DNA from: Candidatus Omnitrophota bacterium
Lineage (GTDB): Bacteria; Omnitrophota; Gorgyraeia; Aquiviventales; Aquiviventaceae
Direction of reading: 5' to 3'
NCBI GenBank assembly: GCA_016198915.1
Contig: JACQHS010000046.1
Coordinates: forward strand, 1-7,589
Length of the DNA: 7,589 bases
How positions within the stretch are numbered: position 1 is the stretch's first letter; each line of letters begins with the position of its first letter. The notes under the pieces were generated by a model. It saw only the letters and a list, made by a program, of their open reading frames with translations, was not told the origin of the DNA and did not search any database. Below are positions 5,427 to 7,589 of the stretch, piece by piece. The translations under genes and the position numbers were made by a program.

Positions 5427-6769
5427 TCCTCACCCCACAGCGGCAGCACGTCAACGACAGCGCCGGCCGCCAGCTCCATCGTCTGATCTGGCACGACGAT
5501 GAACGCGTTGGCCTGGGCCAGGCTGGTCAACATGCCGGAGCCTTGCTGCGGCGTCGGTGTCACGACCAGCGCCCCCTCATCTTCCCGAAGGCGCGCCGTG
5601 AAGAACTGCGTCTTCGGCTCTTTCTTGCACAGAGGCTGCGTCAGCTGCGCACGCACGACACCCTCATCGAAATCCTGAGCGCCCATCGCCTTGCGCAAAA
5701 ACGGCGCGATGAACACGAGAAACCCGACGACGCAGGAAATGGGATTGCCCGGCAGACCGAAAACCATTTTGCCTTGCAGGCGTCCAGCCAAGAGCGGCTT
5801 GCCCGGCTTCATGTTGACCCGCCAGAACAAAGTCTCCATCCCGAGCTCTGTCAGCACCCGTTTCACCAGGTCATGCGCGCCGACGGAGACCCCGCCGGAA
5901 ATCAGCATCACATCGCACCGGGCCGCCTCCTCAAGCCGCCGGCGGATCAGGTCCCGTTCATCCACCACCGTGCCCACATCTGCCGGTTCAATGCCGAGCT
6001 GGCGCAACAGCGCTTCCAGCACGAGGCTGTTGGAGTTGCGGATCTTGCCGGGCGACAGCGGCTGGTCGATGCCCACCAGCTCGCTGCCTGTCGCCACGAT
6101 GGCGACGCTGGGGCGGCGGGACACGGCCACTACGCCGCAGCCAAGCCCGGCCAGCAGGCCCAGATGTTGGACGCGAATGGCCGCACCGGCCTTCAGGGCG
6201 GTCTCACCGGCTTTGATATCTTCACCCGCCCTGCGGACGTGGCTGCCCGGTGCCACGGGACGGAAGATCTCCACCCGCTCGCCGCGGCCGGACGCCCCCC
6301 GCGTCCGGTGGAGTCGCCGCCATCGAGGCGGCGACGGAATGCCGGGCCCGCAGGGGATCGGCCACTCCGCTCGGCCCTGATGGCCATCGCTTCGCAGCCG
6401 AGCTTCCTCCAGCATGACGACGCTGTCGGCCCCGGGCGGCACCGGAGCGCCCGTCATGATCTTGACCGCTTCACCGGATCCCAGGACGCGATCGCCCACG
6501 TGGCCAGCCGCCACCTCGCCGACCACCTGCAAGATCACGGGCTGCTCTGACGCCGCGGTCAGCGTATCGCCCGAGCGCACGGCGTAGCCGTCCATGGCGG
6601 AGTTGTCGAATGGCGGCAGCGACGCGGTGGCAACGAGATCCTGTGCCAGCACGCGCCCGACCGCGTCGCGAAGCGGCACATGTTCTGCGCCCAGCGGGGT
6701 CGCGTGCTCCAGGATGATCCGCTTGGCGTCTTCAACGCTGGTCAATCGCTGGACAGCCGTGGTCGTCAT
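5414..6769 (-). CDS. moeA: Molybdopterin molybdenumtransferase MoeA, with an in-frame insertion
   Basis: MoeA inserts molybdate into adenylylated molybdopterin, releasing Mo-molybdopterin and AMP. The 451-residue protein carries the family landmarks: PPFDNSAMDGYAVRSGD (52-68) with its conserved Asp residues, AVKIMTGAPVPPGADSVVMLEE (101-122 region), VRRAGEDIKAGE (178-189), the ISGGVSVGAHD block (290-300), MKPGKP (321-326) and GLPGNPIS (338-345), then the C-terminal domain IV. Between MLEEAR and VEIFRPV, about residues 125-164, is an Arg/Gly/Pro/Trp-rich stretch about 30-35 residues longer than E. coli MoeA has there. It is encoded partly by two perfect palindromes (6288-6335) and looks like an in-frame insertion that leaves the rest intact. 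The ATG at 6769 overlaps the permease stop by ATGA, with AGGAG ten bases upstream; an open extension to 6925 lies inside the permease gene and is not used. Confidence 0.95.
   Translation of the reverse strand: MTTTAVQRLTSVEDAKRIILEHATPLGAEHVPLRDAVGRVLAQDLVATASLPPFDNSAMDGYAVRSGDTLTAASEQPVILQVVGEVAAGHVGDRVLGSGEAVKIMTGAPVPPGADSVVMLEEARLRSDGHQGRAEWPIPCGPGIPSPPRWRRLHRTRGASGRGERVEIFRPVAPGSHVRRAGEDIKAGETALKAGAAIRVQHLGLLAGLGCGVVAVSRRPSVAIVATGSELVGIDQPLSPGKIRNSNSLVLEALLRQLGIEPADVGTVVDERDLIRRRLEEAARCDVMLISGGVSVGAHDLVKRVLTELGMETLFWRVNMKPGKPLLAGRLQGKMVFGLPGNPISCVVGFLVFIAPFLRKAMGAQDFDEGVVRAQLTQPLCKKEPKTQFFTARLREDEGALVVTPTPQQGSGMLTSLAQANAFIVVPDQTMELAAGAVVDVLPLWGEECLR
6288..6335. repeat. Double palindrome inside moeA
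   Basis: Two perfect hairpins lie 4 nt apart. CCGGACGC (6288-6295) pairs with GCGTCCGG (6301-6308) around five cytosines. GTCGCCGCC (6313-6321) pairs with GGCGGCGAC (6327-6335) around ATCGA. A further imperfectly nested inverted repeat, GCTCGGC (6369-6375) with GCCGAGC (6397-6403), surrounds the palindrome GATGGCCATC (6379-6388). The first two fall exactly in the MoeA segment that lacks a counterpart in E. coli MoeA, resembling an in-frame REP-like or palindromic-element insertion. No transposase or flanking target repeat was identified. Confidence 0.65.
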
Positions 6770-7518
6770 GTTCGGATGGCTCCTGCCGCGGTCATCAGCA
6801 GCTTGACCGCTGCGACGACGAGGACAACCGCCAAGAGGCGTTTCAAGACCGTCCCGGAGAAATGGTTCGCGCCCAGGCGGGCGCCGACTAACCCGCCGAT
6901 GAGCGCCGCCGCAAGCAGCGGCCACAGCGTGGCGTACTCAAGGCCCACTCGAACCGCCCGCCCGCCAAGGCCGGCGGCTGAGTTGACCAGGATGAACGCG
7001 GCTGATGCGGCCGCGGTCTGCTTGGGGCCGGCCCAGCGGCAGAGGAGCAACACCGGGCTCAAGAAAATCCCGCCCCCCACGCCGACCGCTCCCGAAAGCC
7101 AGCCAATCCCCCCACCGACAGGCAAGGCGAGCGCCAGGTTCGGCTTCACGCCTGCGTCCTCATTCCGGCCGTGCAGCGTCACGGCCAGGCGGATGGCCGC
7201 GACCCCTAACGCCACGGCGAGCAGCATCGTGTAGAGGTGCAGCGGTACCGGAACCACCCCGCCAAGAAACGCCGCCGGCACGGACGCCGCAATGAACGGC
7301 CAGGCGAAGCGGCCATCGAAGTGGCCGGCGCGCTTGAAACTGATGAACGCCACGGTCGCGACCATCAGGTTGAGGGTGAGCGCGGTCGTCGCCATCTCGT
7401 CAGGTCTCACCGCCACGAACGAGAGTGCCGCCAAGTAGCCGGATGCCCCGCCATGCCCCACAGAGGCGTACAGCAGGGCGATCACGAAAAACACCGGGAT
7501 CAGCCACCACTCACTCAT
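6766..7518 (-). CDS. TSUP (TauE/SafE) family membrane permease
   Basis: This 250-residue integral membrane protein is almost entirely hydrophobic, with seven to eight predicted spans in two related halves. Each half has the glycine-rich family motif: SVGHGGASG at 19-27 and GAVGVGGGIFLSP at 143-155. A charged cytoplasmic loop (LHGRNEDAGVKP, 115-126) separates the halves. TauE/SafE proteins move small sulfur-containing anions such as sulfite, sulfoacetate or thiosulfate, and the family is annotated broadly as sulfite exporter. The substrate cannot be read from sequence. Its stop overlaps the moeA start by ATGA, so it is translated with the Moco genes. A role in anion homeostasis for Moco enzymes (sulfite, molybdate or nitrite) is an inference. 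There is no clear SD before the ATG at 7518, which lies 1 nt after the stop of the preceding reading frame, consistent with coupling. Confidence 0.9.
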   Translation of the reverse strand: MSEWWLIPVFFVIALLYASVGHGGASGYLAALSFVAVRPDEMATTALTLNLMVATVAFISFKRAGHFDGRFAWPFIAASVPAAFLGGVVPVPLHLYTMLLAVALGVAAIRLAVTLHGRNEDAGVKPNLALALPVGGGIGWLSGAVGVGGGIFLSPVLLLCRWAGPKQTAAASAAFILVNSAAGLGGRAVRVGLEYATLWPLLAAALIGGLVGARLGANHFSGTVLKRLLAVVLVVAAVKLLMTAAGAIRT

Positions 7519-7519
7519 C

Positions 7520-7589
7520 TCAAGAGGCCTGTTGTCTTGTCATCACCACACGCATCATCTCGAAATACGGGGGCACGAAGAATCGACGG
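7520..7589 (-). CDS. C-terminal end of an unidentified protein (partial)
   Basis: The last 22 codons of a gene entering from the right edge probably end at TGA 7522-7520, one base before the permease ATG. The residues read RRFFVPPYFEMMRVVMTRQQ then AS. This frame is preferred because 14 of 22 codons end in G or C. The alternative frame, ending at TGA 7517-7515 with an ATGA overlap, gives a less protein-like tail and 10 or fewer of 24 such codons. I do not recognise the family from this fragment. The tight spacing implies the operon continues upstream, so its promoter is outside the window. Confidence 0.5.
   Translation of the reverse strand, partial: RRFFVPPYFEMMRVVMTRQQAS

Noticed and set aside
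5543..6550. Long plus-strand ORF (335 codons) antisense to moeA
   Set aside because: Its composition is dominated by His, Arg, Gln and Ala with no motif. MoeA on the other strand is unambiguous.
6770..6925. N-terminal extension of MoeA to an upstream ATG
   Set aside because: It lies wholly inside the permease gene, is Arg/Gly-rich, and the ATG at 6769 has the ATGA overlap and the expected MoeA N-terminus.
1..7589. CRISPR array, tRNA, rRNA, IS element or Moco riboswitch
   Set aside because: I found no regularly spaced direct repeats, cloverleaf, transposase frame or long terminal inverted repeats, and the operon leader lies outside the window.

Overview
The window is a single-direction gene cluster. 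Every supported gene lies on the minus strand, so transcription runs from base 7589 towards base 1. Its core is a molybdenum cofactor (Moco) operon: moeA, mobB, moaD, moaE, tatC and mobA, in that order of transcription. A TauE/SafE-type (TSUP) permease precedes moeA. Downstream of mobA come a glutamine amidotransferase-hemerythrin fusion, a class V cysteine desulfurase and the start of an AhbC/MoaA-like radical SAM protein that runs off the left edge. The last few codons of another gene enter at the right edge.

The organism is a high-GC bacterium. 60-base blocks that I counted by hand gave 50-57% GC in the fusion gene and 75-80% in moeA. Three things fit a nitrite-oxidising or related Nitrospirota-type bacterium: Moco genes interleaved with tatC, a hemerythrin protein, and a radical SAM protein resembling the alternative (siroheme-dependent) heme pathway. 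That assignment is an inference from gene content and is not proven. NC10 or a deltaproteobacterial lineage would also fit.

Layout: 7520-7589 is the 3' end of an unidentified gene. 6766-7518 is the permease, which overlaps moeA (5414-6769) by ATGA. moeA overlaps mobB (4953-5426) by 13 nt, and mobB overlaps moaD (4676-4972) by 20 nt. moaE (4251-4670) begins 5 nt after moaD, inside a short GTGACAA tandem repeat. moaE overlaps tatC (3500-4270) by 20 nt, and tatC overlaps mobA (2878-3507) by 8 nt. The fusion gene (1606-2844) follows mobA after 33 nt. Gaps of about 105 nt then precede the cysteine desulfurase (295-1500) and the radical SAM gene (187 to edge). The second gap may hold a 33-codon gene. 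The first (1501-1605) shows no convincing gene, promoter or terminator. No gene-free stretch exceeds 300 bases.

How the genes fit together: MoaD/MoaE put the dithiolene sulfurs onto the pterin, MoeA inserts molybdenum, MobA makes the bis-MGD form and MobB assists. TatC then exports folded Moco enzymes. A cysteine desulfurase could supply the sulfur for MoaD. moaA, moaC and a MoeB-type MoaD-activating enzyme are not in the window, so the pathway is completed elsewhere. The oddest features are an Arg/Gly/Pro-rich segment in MoeA encoded by two perfect palindromes, and a fusion gene that carries what looks like a fossil ribosome binding site at the domain junction.
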